Shown piece after piece: positions 1 to 5,020 of a stretch of 5,020 nucleotides of DNA (within the stretch, counting starts at the first letter, position 1; every line of letters begins with the position of its first letter). The translations under genes were made by a program, and so were the position numbers. The notes beneath the pieces are model-generated. The model did no database searches and was not told where the DNA came from. It was given only the letters and a program-made list of their open reading frames with translations. The stretch is from Candidatus Competibacteraceae bacterium (lineage in GTDB: Bacteria; Pseudomonadota; Gammaproteobacteria; Competibacterales; Competibacteraceae), in the NCBI GenBank assembly GCA_012032855.1, contig JAAUQA010000308.1:1-5020 (forward strand), read 5' to 3'.

Positions 1-327
1 TCGGGGAAGCGCGGGCCGAGGCGGTCGTCGTTTACGCCGACCAGCGGGTTGTCGCCCAGCAGGTTGATGTGATCGTCGATCAGCATGACGTCGCCCGGCT
101 TGTAGTAGGGGGTTCATGCCGCCGACCGCCTGGGAGACGATCATCAGCTCGGCCCCGAGGGCCTTCATCACCCTCACCGGCAGCGTGATCTGGCTGAGGG
201 GGTAGCCCTCGTAGGCGTGCATCCGCCCCTCCATGACCATCACCGGCAGGCCGCGGAGCGTGCCGAACACTAAGCGGCCCCGGTGGCTGGTCGCCGTCGA
301 GACGGGGAAGTGGGGGATGTCGGCGTA
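1..327 (-). pseudogene. punA: Purine nucleoside phosphorylase fragment (trimeric PNP-I type), frameshifted and truncated
   Basis: Purine nucleoside phosphorylase cleaves inosine and guanosine with phosphate to free base and ribose-1-phosphate in cytosolic purine salvage. Read leftward from about 327, the protein begins inside the family's N-terminal third at YADIPHFPVST. It continues through SHRGRLVFG (phosphate-site His), GRMHAYEGYP at 228-199 (the conserved GRxHxYEGYP block), LPVRVMKALGAE, then [20 protein letters not shown] and [19 protein letters not shown], where the window ends. An extra base in the G run at 108-112 (C run on the coding strand) shifts the frame between GGMNP and YYKPGDV; removing it restores the family pattern. 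Where trimeric PNPs have Asn-Ala-Ala-Gly-Gly, this has Gln-Ala-Val-Gly-Gly (Gln codon 132-130). The N-terminal part, roughly 50 residues by family expectation, is missing, replaced by decarboxylase sequence, and the C-terminus lies outside the window. The family call is firm; the symbol is the generic one. Confidence 0.86.
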
Positions 328-333
328 GTCGAG
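325..333. other. Join between decarboxylase and PNP sequence (in frame)
   Basis: On the minus strand the text reads AVEATL (decarboxylase) directly followed by DYADIPHFPVST (PNP) without a change of frame. Neither family normally contains the other's motif, and each is cut in mid-domain here. The exact base is uncertain by about ten bases because the residues around Leu-Asp could belong to either side. The in-frame join has a one-in-three chance of occurring at random. Confidence 0.7.
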
Positions 334-676
334 CGTCGCCTCGACCGCCTCGGTGTAGGCGTCGGTGCCGTGGGTGGCGAGGCTGAACCACAGCGGCAAC
401 CCGCGAGCGCGGCGAGACAGGTGGTGGGCGTAGTCGCTCGGGTTCCACGGCTCGTCGGCCGCGTCGTCGGCGTGGAGGACGTCGAGGTACTCGGCGTGTT
501 GCGTGTGCGCAGCGCGCGCAACGGCCGGATCGCGGTACAGCAACGCGCAGGAGTCGAACGGCGCGAACAACCACTTGTGAGGGTCGACGATGAAGCTGTC
601 GGCCCGCTCGATCCCGTCGAACAGATGGCGGACGCTCGGCGCAGCCAACGCGGCGCCGCCGTACGCGCCGTCGACG
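328..676 (-). pseudogene. Group II pyridoxal-phosphate amino-acid decarboxylase, internal fragment
   Basis: This is an open minus-strand reading of about 116 residues with no start or stop of its own. It begins with VDGAYGG at 675-655, where the Asp codon (672-670) matches the residue that binds the PLP pyridine nitrogen. It then has LFDGIERADSFIVDPHKW with the Schiff-base Lys codon at 576-574, followed by LFAPFDSCALLYRD, the WNPSDYAHHLSRRARGLPLW stretch and FSLATHGTDAYTEAVEATL. This order is that of aromatic-L-amino-acid, tyrosine or glutamate-type decarboxylases (PLP fold type I), which release CO2 from an amino acid to form an amine; the substrate cannot be told. The upstream PLP-binding half is missing at the 676 boundary and the C-terminal domain is missing at about 328, where the reading runs in frame into PNP sequence. 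The style recalls actinobacterial proteins (inference). As it stands it cannot make a working enzyme. Confidence 0.85.
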
Positions 677-680
677 GAAG
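673..680. other. Join between high-GC minus-strand block and moderate-GC histidine kinase
   Basis: Reading leftward, decarboxylase sequence is recognisable up to Val at 675-673 but the expected His before VDGAYGG is absent. Reading rightward, kinase sequence is recognisable from Glu at 677-679 (EVKVSV). Two unrelated, oppositely oriented domains meet within a few bases and the G+C content drops sharply. No insertion-sequence end, target duplication or integrase gene is seen at the join. Confidence 0.82.
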
Positions 681-2125
681 TTAAGGTTTCCGTTCGAGCA
701 ATAGCGCTGTCTCCACAACAGACTGTTCTGGAATTCTCGGTGCGGGATACCGGTATTGGCATTACGCCGGAGCAACAGACTCGATTGTTTCAGTTGTTCA
801 GTCAGGCCGATTCCTCAATCACGCGTCGGTTCGGAGGCACCGGGCTGGGTTTGGCAATCAGTAAGCGTTTAGTGGAGATGATGGGCGGACAGATTGAAGT
901 CGTCAGCATCGCCGGTGAAGGCAGTGTGTTTCGGTTTACCGCCACGTTCGGCCATGCCGAGGCATCCGAGGTGGCTTCGAGTCAGGTGCCGAATGAAGGG
1001 TTCGAAGGGACAGCTCAGTTGCTTGGTGCACGGGTGTTGCTGGTGGAAGATCAGTCTATGAACCAAGAAGTCGCCGGGGAAATTCTGCGCCGGATAGGCA
1101 TGGGCGTACAATTCGCCAACAATGGAAAAGAAGCATTGCAAAAGGTGCAAGATAATCCCAAGGGCTTTGATCTGGTGTTGATGGATTTACAAATGCCGGT
1201 GATGGATGGGTACGAAGCCACACGGCAGATAAAAGCTGATCCACGTTGCGCTGAATTGCCGATTATCGCGATGACTGCCAATGTGCTGGCGGGGGAACGG
1301 GAACGCTGTCTGGCCGTCGGTATGAACGATTATTTGGCAAAACCGATTGATGTTCCGGTCTTGTACCGGACTCTGCAGCATTGGGTCAAAAATGTGCCAA
1401 TGGGTTCAAAACAAGCGATGGTTGCAACCACTGAGACCGACACTCCACCATCGCCGAATATCAACGTCGAGGTTTCGCTACCTGAGGCGATACCCGGCAT
1501 AGACCTGGCGGCGGGTTGTCGGCGCATGGGTGGTAATGAGGCCCTCTACCGGCGGCTATTAGCGCAGTTTCCGACCCGCTATGGCGCTGTGTTGCCTACC
1601 CTTCGGACGGCTTTGAATGATGGCGATAACGAACAGGCGATACAGCAGGCACACGCATTAGCCGGGGTCGCCGGAAATCTCTCTGCCATATCTCTGGAAC
1701 AGGCCATGCGGCGTTTGGAACGGGCGGTGCTTGATCAGCCCGAAACTATTCCTCAGTATTTAAACGATGCGGAAATTGAATTGCGCAGAGTTATCAAGAG
1801 TATTCGTAGACTGGATGTGAAAGGTGGGGAAAGGAATTATCCCGACAACGCTGAAGTGCCTGATGATTCTCAACCCTCCAAGCAAACGCCGGTATCTCAG
1901 ACAGTATGGAAAGAGCAGGTGCTTCTCTTGACAAAACTGCTCGCTGAACGCGATCTCGAGGCCAGAACCCAGTTCACCACGTTGATAAAACAAACCGCAG
2001 ATCCCCAAATCCGCCACCAGCTTGAGCCTGTGGGCCAACAGATCAACAGGCTACAGTTTGTCGATGCGTCACAGACTCTGGTTCAGGTTATGGCCAATTT
2101 AGGGATTACAATCACTGATAACTGA
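677..2125 (+). CDS. Hybrid sensor histidine kinase, C-terminal part (ATPase end, receiver, Hpt)
   Basis: This partial multistep phosphorelay kinase would pass phosphate from a conserved His to a receiver Asp and then to an Hpt His; its sensor, dimerisation and N-box parts are missing. An open frame extends back to an ATG at 590, but 590-676 is antisense to the decarboxylase fragment, so those 29 residues are spurious. Domains in order: the end of HATPase_c with the G1 box DTGIGI (746-763), F-box LFQLFSQAD and G2 box GGTGLGLAIS (833-862); a receiver domain from ARVLLVEDQ (1028) with acidic pair ED, phospho-acceptor Asp 1184-1186 in MDLQMPVMDG, Thr 1274-1276 and Lys 1340-1342; and an Hpt domain from about 1499, with the likely phospho-His codon at 1652-1654 in AHALAGVAGNL. 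The usual Lys three residues after that His is Ala here. A helical tail from about 1895 to the TGA at 2123 is uncharacterised. The signal sensed and the downstream regulator cannot be seen. Confidence 0.93.
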   Translation, partial: EVKVSVRAIALSPQQTVLEFSVRDTGIGITPEQQTRLFQLFSQADSSITRRFGGTGLGLAISKRLVEMMGGQIEVVSIAGEGSVFRFTATFGHAEASEVASSQVPNEGFEGTAQLLGARVLLVEDQSMNQEVAGEILRRIGMGVQFANNGKEALQKVQDNPKGFDLVLMDLQMPVMDGYEATRQIKADPRCAELPIIAMTANVLAGERERCLAVGMNDYLAKPIDVPVLYRTLQHWVKNVPMGSKQAMVATTETDTPPSPNINVEVSLPEAIPGIDLAAGCRRMGGNEALYRRLLAQFPTRYGAVLPTLRTALNDGDNEQAIQQAHALAGVAGNLSAISLEQAMRRLERAVLDQPETIPQYLNDAEIELRRVIKSIRRLDVKGGERNYPDNAEVPDDSQPSKQTPVSQTVWKEQVLLLTKLLAERDLEARTQFTTLIKQTADPQIRHQLEPVGQQINRLQFVDASQTLVQVMANLGITITDN

Positions 2126-2142
2126 ATTCAATAATGACTCGT

Positions 2143-2147
2143 AAGGA
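2143..2147 (+). promoter_or_regulatory. Ribosome binding site of the radical SAM gene
   Basis: AAGGA lies 6 bases before the ATG at 2154. It supports this start and lies within the 28-base gap after the kinase stop, consistent with translation from a shared transcript. Confidence 0.6.
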
Positions 2148-2153
2148 TTACCG

Positions 2154-3310
2154 ATGAAACCCGCTGAACCGTATCAAGGTCTCGAACAAGGTCCGATTCG
2201 TCCGCCCAGTGAGGCGCAAAGTTTATGTCTGCGGATCACCCGAAACTGTCACTGGAACCGATGCACGTTTTGCCCGGTTTATAAAGACACCCGGTTTTCT
2301 CTGCGTTCTGTAGAACACGTAGTTCAGGACATTGATACTATTTTTCACCACACCGAAACCTTGCGGCGTTTGGGTCAGGATACCAATGGTCCTGCTGTCG
2401 ATGCTGTGCGGCAGCTCGCTGCTGGTTTGCCGGCGGCTGAGCAACTAGGTTTTCGGGTGGCGCTGCATTGGTTTGCCAGCGGTATGCAGTCGGTTTTTTT
2501 GCAGGATGCCAACAGCCTGATCATCAAACCAGCCAATCTTTTAGCGATTTTGACTCATCTAAGAAACGTTTTCCATCAGTGCAGCGGGTGACTTCCTACG
2601 CTCGCTCGCAGACCGTCGCCAAAATATCTGAGGCGGATTTAGGTGCCATGCGCGAAGCGGGTTTGAATCGGTTGCATATCGGCTTCGAGTCCGGTGCAGA
2701 CAGTGTGCTGACCCGGGTTAATAAGGGCGGCACGCAAGCTATTCAGATTACAGCGGGGCGCAAGGTCAAAGCGGTTGGGATGGAGCTTTCCGAGTATGTC
2801 ATGCCCGGTTTGGGCGGGCAGGAATTATCCCGCGAACATGCCGTGGAAAGCGCTGCTGCGTTGAACCAGATTAATCCTGATTTTATTCGTCTACGCAGTC
2901 TTGTTGTCCCACCGGGCACCGCGCTTGATGAGGAATTCCAAGCGGGTCGTTTCAAGCCCTGTACCGATCTGGAAGTCGTGTCAGAGATCCGATTGCTTGT
3001 GGAGCAACTGCAGGGCATCGACAGTAAAATCGTCAGCGATCATTTTCTGAATTTACTGCCGCAAGTGGAAGGTCGCTTACCGGAAGCAAAACCTGAGATA
3101 TTAGCGGTACTGGACCGGTTTTTGGAAACCGATCCAGAGAAGCAGCGGCTGTTTCAAGTGGGTAAGCGCTTGGGCGTGATCAATGATCCAGAGTGGTTGA
3201 ACGATCCCGCAGTTTTGGGAGAGCTGCGAGATGTTTGTTGTGAATTGGGCGTTACGGCAGAAAATGCGGATGACATCGCTCAGGCGCTGTTGATTCAAAA
3301 AGGGTTGTAG
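2154..3310 (+). CDS. Radical SAM protein, split by a one-base deletion
   Basis: This is a radical S-adenosylmethionine enzyme of unknown substrate, about 385 residues when repaired. Near the N-terminus is CLRITRNCHWNRCTFCPVYK, with cysteine codons at 2247, 2262 and 2271 (C32, C37, C40). These presumably bind the [4Fe-4S] cluster, but with Cx4Cx2C spacing instead of the common Cx3Cx2C. The first frame ends at 2591 after LAILTHLRN; the continuation KRFPSVQRVTSYARS is in another frame. Restoring one A in the A run at 2564-2566 gives LRKRFPSVQR and joins them. The second half carries GLNRLHIGFESGADSVL, MELSEYVMPGLGGQELSREH and NPDFIRLRSLVVPPGT, typical of the radical SAM barrel in COG1032-like proteins, then an alpha-helical C-terminus. 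An ATG at 2468 is an artefact of the frame break, not a separate gene. It starts 28 bases after the kinase stop, in a likely operon. The product modified cannot be inferred. Confidence 0.88.
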
Positions 3311-3362
3311 GGCGATCTGTTTGTGTAACTTAGCCTTGCCCTGTAAGGGGTTCACACAAAAC

Positions 3363-3389
3363 CAACCACTTAACTCAAGTAGGTGGTTG
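3363..3389 (-). terminator. Hairpin between convergent genes, probable terminator
   Basis: A 10-pair stem (3363-3372 with 3380-3389, including one G-U pair) encloses a 7-base loop. On the minus strand it is followed by GTTTTGTG, a short T run, so it fits best as terminator of the secreted-protein gene that ends at 3422. It may also stop transcription from the radical SAM gene ending at 3310, though the plus-strand side (TTCAGTTGT) is a poor T tract. The stem is only moderately GC-rich. Confidence 0.5.
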
Positions 3390-3421
3390 TTCAGTTGTGC
3401 TGCTGGTTGGGAATGATAGGG

Positions 3422-3853
3422 TTAGCGCTTCCGCGTCATGATCCCCCGTCCCACCACAGATCTGTGTTCAGCAACGTGGAGGTAAATCTGCTCCATCTTG
3501 TCAGGTCCCACAAGCCGGCACTGCATAATCCCATCGTCGTCCACCATATACACTGACTGGTTATCAAATCCTATGATGCCCGAGATGGATTCTTCTCTCT
3601 GTTTCGAGGACTTAATGCCGGAGAACTTGAATCCGTCTTGCTTATCAATAGTGATGACAAAGTCTATGCTGACGAAGCCCTCGTTTTCATCGACGTGTCG
3701 TTCTGGCGGCATCTCGGCGTGATTGCTTTGAATCACTGCTTCATGCGTCATCACCCACTCGCCTTTCAAGTCCGGGATTTCGGATTCGGCTAAAGCGGTT
3801 ACAGTTGTGATCGCGGTGATTAGTAACGCCGCCGTTAGAGTAAGTAGGCGCAT
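3422..3853 (-). CDS. Small secreted protein of unknown function
   Basis: The protein has 143 residues. It starts with Arg followed by a hydrophobic run (residues 3-20) and a typical signal-peptidase I site ALA|ES after residue 22, so it is probably exported to the periplasm or outside. No lipobox cysteine is present. The mature part opens with IPDLKGEWVMTHEAV and has alternating strand-like segments: FVSIDFVITIDKQDG, FKFSGI, SGIIGFDNQSVYMVDDDG and EQIYLHVAEHRSVVGRGIMTR. The order (G-W near the start, a 'GxIGFD...VYxVDxDG' block, then 'YLH...LTR'-like end) resembles hypothetical exported beta-rich proteins I have seen in proteobacteria. No catalytic motif is visible. The start is supported by AGAGGA (minus strand, 3866-3861) seven bases before the ATG. 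It converges on the radical SAM gene and diverges from the deacetylase-like gene, so it is probably its own transcription unit. A beta-barrel or lipocalin-like ligand-binding role is a guess. Confidence 0.82.
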   Translation of the reverse strand: MRLLTLTAALLITAITTVTALAESEIPDLKGEWVMTHEAVIQSNHAEMPPERHVDENEGFVSIDFVITIDKQDGFKFSGIKSSKQREESISGIIGFDNQSVYMVDDDGIMQCRLVGPDKMEQIYLHVAEHRSVVGRGIMTRKR

Positions 3854-3860
3854 ACTTGCT

Positions 3861-3866
3861 TCCTCT
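3861..3866 (-). promoter_or_regulatory. Ribosome binding site of the secreted-protein gene
   Basis: On the minus strand AGAGGA lies seven bases upstream of the ATG at 3853-3851, supporting that start and hence the complete signal peptide. Confidence 0.6.
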
Positions 3867-3908
3867 TAAAAAGAATGATTTCGCAACCCCTCCAGGGGCG
3901 AGTTAAAT

Positions 3909-3937
3909 TTGAGTTTAGCAAAAGTGAGTCATAACAA
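3909..3937 (+). promoter_or_regulatory. Possible weak promoter for the deacetylase-like gene
   Basis: TTGAGT (3909-3914) and TAACAA (3932-3937) are separated by 17 bases, a sigma-70-like arrangement pointing toward the gene at 4009. Both hexamers match the consensus poorly (four and three of six), and the A+T-rich surroundings make chance matches easy. Confidence 0.22.
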
Positions 3938-3958
3938 GTGACAAAATGACAAAGTGAC
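3922..3958 (+). repeat. Short direct repeats in the divergent intergenic region
   Basis: AAGTGA occurs at 3922, 3936 and 3952. TGAC occurs at 3939, 3947 and 3955 with an exact 8-base period (TGACAAAA, TGACAAAG, TGACTACA). A small palindrome TGAGTCA sits at 3925-3931. The 155-base gap lies between two divergently transcribed genes, so these could be operator half-sites for a regulator acting on one or both, but slippage-type simple repetition is an equal alternative. Confidence 0.35.
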
Positions 3959-3994
3959 TACACTTAGCCCAACTGAATGTCGTTATCCGAAATC

Positions 3995-4000
3995 AAGGAA
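3995..4000 (+). promoter_or_regulatory. Ribosome binding site of the deacetylase-like gene
   Basis: AAGGAA lies eight bases before the ATG at 4009, supporting this start. The N-terminal YPRDFRGYG that follows matches the usual beginning of the PuuE-type family. Confidence 0.6.
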
Positions 4001-4008
4001 AACGCAGC

Positions 4009-4952
4009 ATGAGTCTGAATAGTGAATCTCCATATCCCCGTGACTTCCGAGGCTACGGCAACAATCCGCCCGATCCGAAATGGCCCGACAGCGCCCGGGT
4101 AGCCATCTCGCTCGTTATAAACGTCGAAGCGGGGTCGGAACTATCGGTGGCAGACGGGGATGAGCGTAACGAGAGCGTTTACGAGATCGTCGAATCGGTG
4201 GAAGGTGTACCTAACCATTGTTTAGCGTCACATTTCGAATACGGTCCGCGAGTTGGTTATCGGCGAATCATGAGCGTGTTAGAGCGGTTCGCAGCACCCT
4301 GTACCGTGAGCGCGGCTGGTCGGGCAATTGAGCGCACACCTTGGCTAGCAGAGGATGTCGTCGCCCGTGGCCACGAGATCTCTTGTCACAGCTATCGCTG
4401 GGAACGGCATGCCGAGATGATCGGAAGCGCATGAAACGTCAAAATAATCGCCTAAAGACCGTCGAATCTATCCAGAAGGCAGCTGGAGTCCGTCCCGTAG
4501 GTTGGCACACCAAGGGTGCCCCATCACCCAATACGCGAAGGTTGCTCGTTGAGGAGGGCGGATTTCTCTACGATTCTGACGCCTACAATGACGATTTGCC
4601 CTATATGCTCGAAGTTGCGGGCCGGAACCATGTAGTTGTCCCCTACGCTTTTGACACCAACGACATGCGTTTCATGGCCGGGGGTAACTTCGTGCACGCC
4701 GAAGACTTCGCGCGGTACTGCATCGACGCTTTCGAGACCCTCTGGCGTGAGTCGGATCAGTACCCTGCAATGATGTCGGTCGGTCTCCACCCCCGGCTAA
4801 TCGGTCGACCTGGCCGTATTGCCGGACTTGAACGCTTCCTTGAACACGTGACTAGCAAGGGTAGTGTTTGGTTTGCTCGCCGCATGGATATTGCGCACCA
4901 TTGGCGGGCAGTTGTGGGGGTACCGGAATGGAAGGATAACAAGTACAGCTAG
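4009..4952 (+). CDS. Polysaccharide deacetylase-fold protein, PuuE/allantoinase type, split by a one-base deletion
   Basis: About 314 residues when repaired, the normal length for this carbohydrate-esterase-4-like group, which includes PuuE allantoinases (allantoin to allantoate) and HpPgdA-like peptidoglycan deacetylases. Seen in order: YPRDFRGYGNNPPDPKWP at the N-terminus; INVEAGSE (N38-E44), at the place of the family's NYEEGGE; GHEISCHSYRW with His122 and His127; then, after the frame break, GWHTKGAPSPNTRRLL, YDSDAYNDDLPY and GLHPRLIGRPGRIAGLERFL, ending with VWFARRMDIAHHW. The first frame stops at 4434 after HAEM; the continuation DRKRMKRQNN is in another frame. One missing base at about 4419-4420 (ATGAT instead of ATGGAT) accounts for it. 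No signal peptide is visible, so a cytoplasmic hydrolase of a small amide or cyclic ureide is likelier than a cell-wall enzyme. No purine-catabolism neighbour in its own DNA supports allantoinase, and the substrate stays open. Confidence 0.88.
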
Positions 4953-5020
4953 TATAGAAAGAGGAGGTGGCGACTCTAAAGGACATGATCGGGTAAGCTG
5001 AGTCGAAGGATCAGCAGAGT
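4953..5020 (+). other. Downstream end region with a Shine-Dalgarno-like stretch, no supportable gene
   Basis: GAGGAGGTGG at about 4961-4970 is a strong ribosome-binding-like sequence 8 bases after the deacetylase-like stop, suggesting a following gene in the same operon. The nearest in-range starts (GTG at 4967, ATG at 4985) both run into the TAA in ATGATCGGGTAA after a few codons. Given the one-base errors elsewhere in the window, a frameshifted gene start is possible, but the 68 bases are too short to tell. Confidence 0.3.

Noticed and set aside
590..676. ATG at 590 as the start of the histidine kinase
   Set aside because: The 29 residues lie antisense to clear decarboxylase motifs and do not look like the N box and preceding region that must come before G1; the kinase is simply truncated at the join.
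283..684. Plus-strand open frame of Val- and Gly-rich protein
   Set aside because: Antisense shadow of the decarboxylase fragment, with no recognisable motif.
80..775. Long minus-strand open frame of Arg- and Pro-rich protein
   Set aside because: It is an off-frame reading of the high-GC decarboxylase and PNP fragments and runs across the join into kinase DNA; its composition is typical of a GC-rich shadow frame.
2468..2560. Separate gene starting at ATG 2468
   Set aside because: The first 30 or so residues are out of frame with the radical SAM protein, which continues in the other frame up to the deletion at 2564-2566.
3885..3900. CCCC-TCCA-GGGG inverted repeat as a terminator
   Set aside because: Only four to five base pairs with no T tract on either side, and it sits in the 5' region of the minus-strand gene.
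677..4952. Kinase, radical SAM, secreted protein and deacetylase as one new pathway or defence system
   Set aside because: Only the kinase and radical SAM gene are in operon-like spacing; the others are convergent or divergent units, and nothing in the sequences links their functions.
1..5020. CRISPR array, tRNA, rRNA, insertion sequence or phage genes
   Set aside because: No regularly spaced repeats, cloverleaf-like sequence, ribosomal RNA core motif, transposase or phage protein motif was seen on either strand.

Overview
The window looks like a composite of DNA from at least two sources, most likely a metagenomic or single-cell assembly. Bases 1 to about 676 are very GC-rich (sampled lines 70-75% G+C) and read on the minus strand. 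They hold two enzyme fragments joined in frame: the middle of a group II pyridoxal-phosphate decarboxylase (about 328-676) running into the middle of a purine nucleoside phosphorylase (1 to about 327). At about 673-680 this block meets moderate-GC DNA (sampled lines 37-48% G+C), where the plus strand enters abruptly in the middle of a histidine-kinase ATPase domain. The two high-GC fragments recall actinobacterial or planctomycete proteins. The rest recalls a proteobacterium, possibly a gammaproteobacterium. Both assignments are inferences from remembered family resemblance, not from a search.

Layout of the moderate-GC part: (i) 677-2125 (+) is the C-terminal part of a hybrid sensor histidine kinase, with the end of the ATPase domain, a receiver domain, an Hpt domain and a helical tail. 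(ii) 2154-3310 (+) is a radical SAM protein starting 28 bases after the kinase stop, probably co-transcribed with it; it is split by a one-base deletion near 2564. (iii) A hairpin at 3363-3389 lies between convergent genes. (iv) 3422-3853 (-) is a small secreted protein of unknown function. (v) 3854-4008 is a divergent intergenic region with short repeats. (vi) 4009-4952 (+) is a polysaccharide-deacetylase-fold protein of the PuuE/allantoinase type, also split by a one-base deletion, near 4419. (vii) 4953-5020 holds a strong Shine-Dalgarno-like stretch but no supportable gene.

The kinase and radical SAM gene may form an operon, but nothing shows what the kinase senses or what the radical SAM enzyme modifies. 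The secreted protein and the deacetylase-like protein are separate units transcribed outward from a shared intergenic region. Three conserved genes each carry one single-base indel, two of them clearly in a homopolymer, and partial genes meet at two abrupt joins. The simplest reading is an error-prone, chimeric assembly. I do not see a convincing new biological system here. The most useful observations are the chimeric joins, the repairable frameshifts, and a few residue and motif departures in otherwise recognisable proteins.
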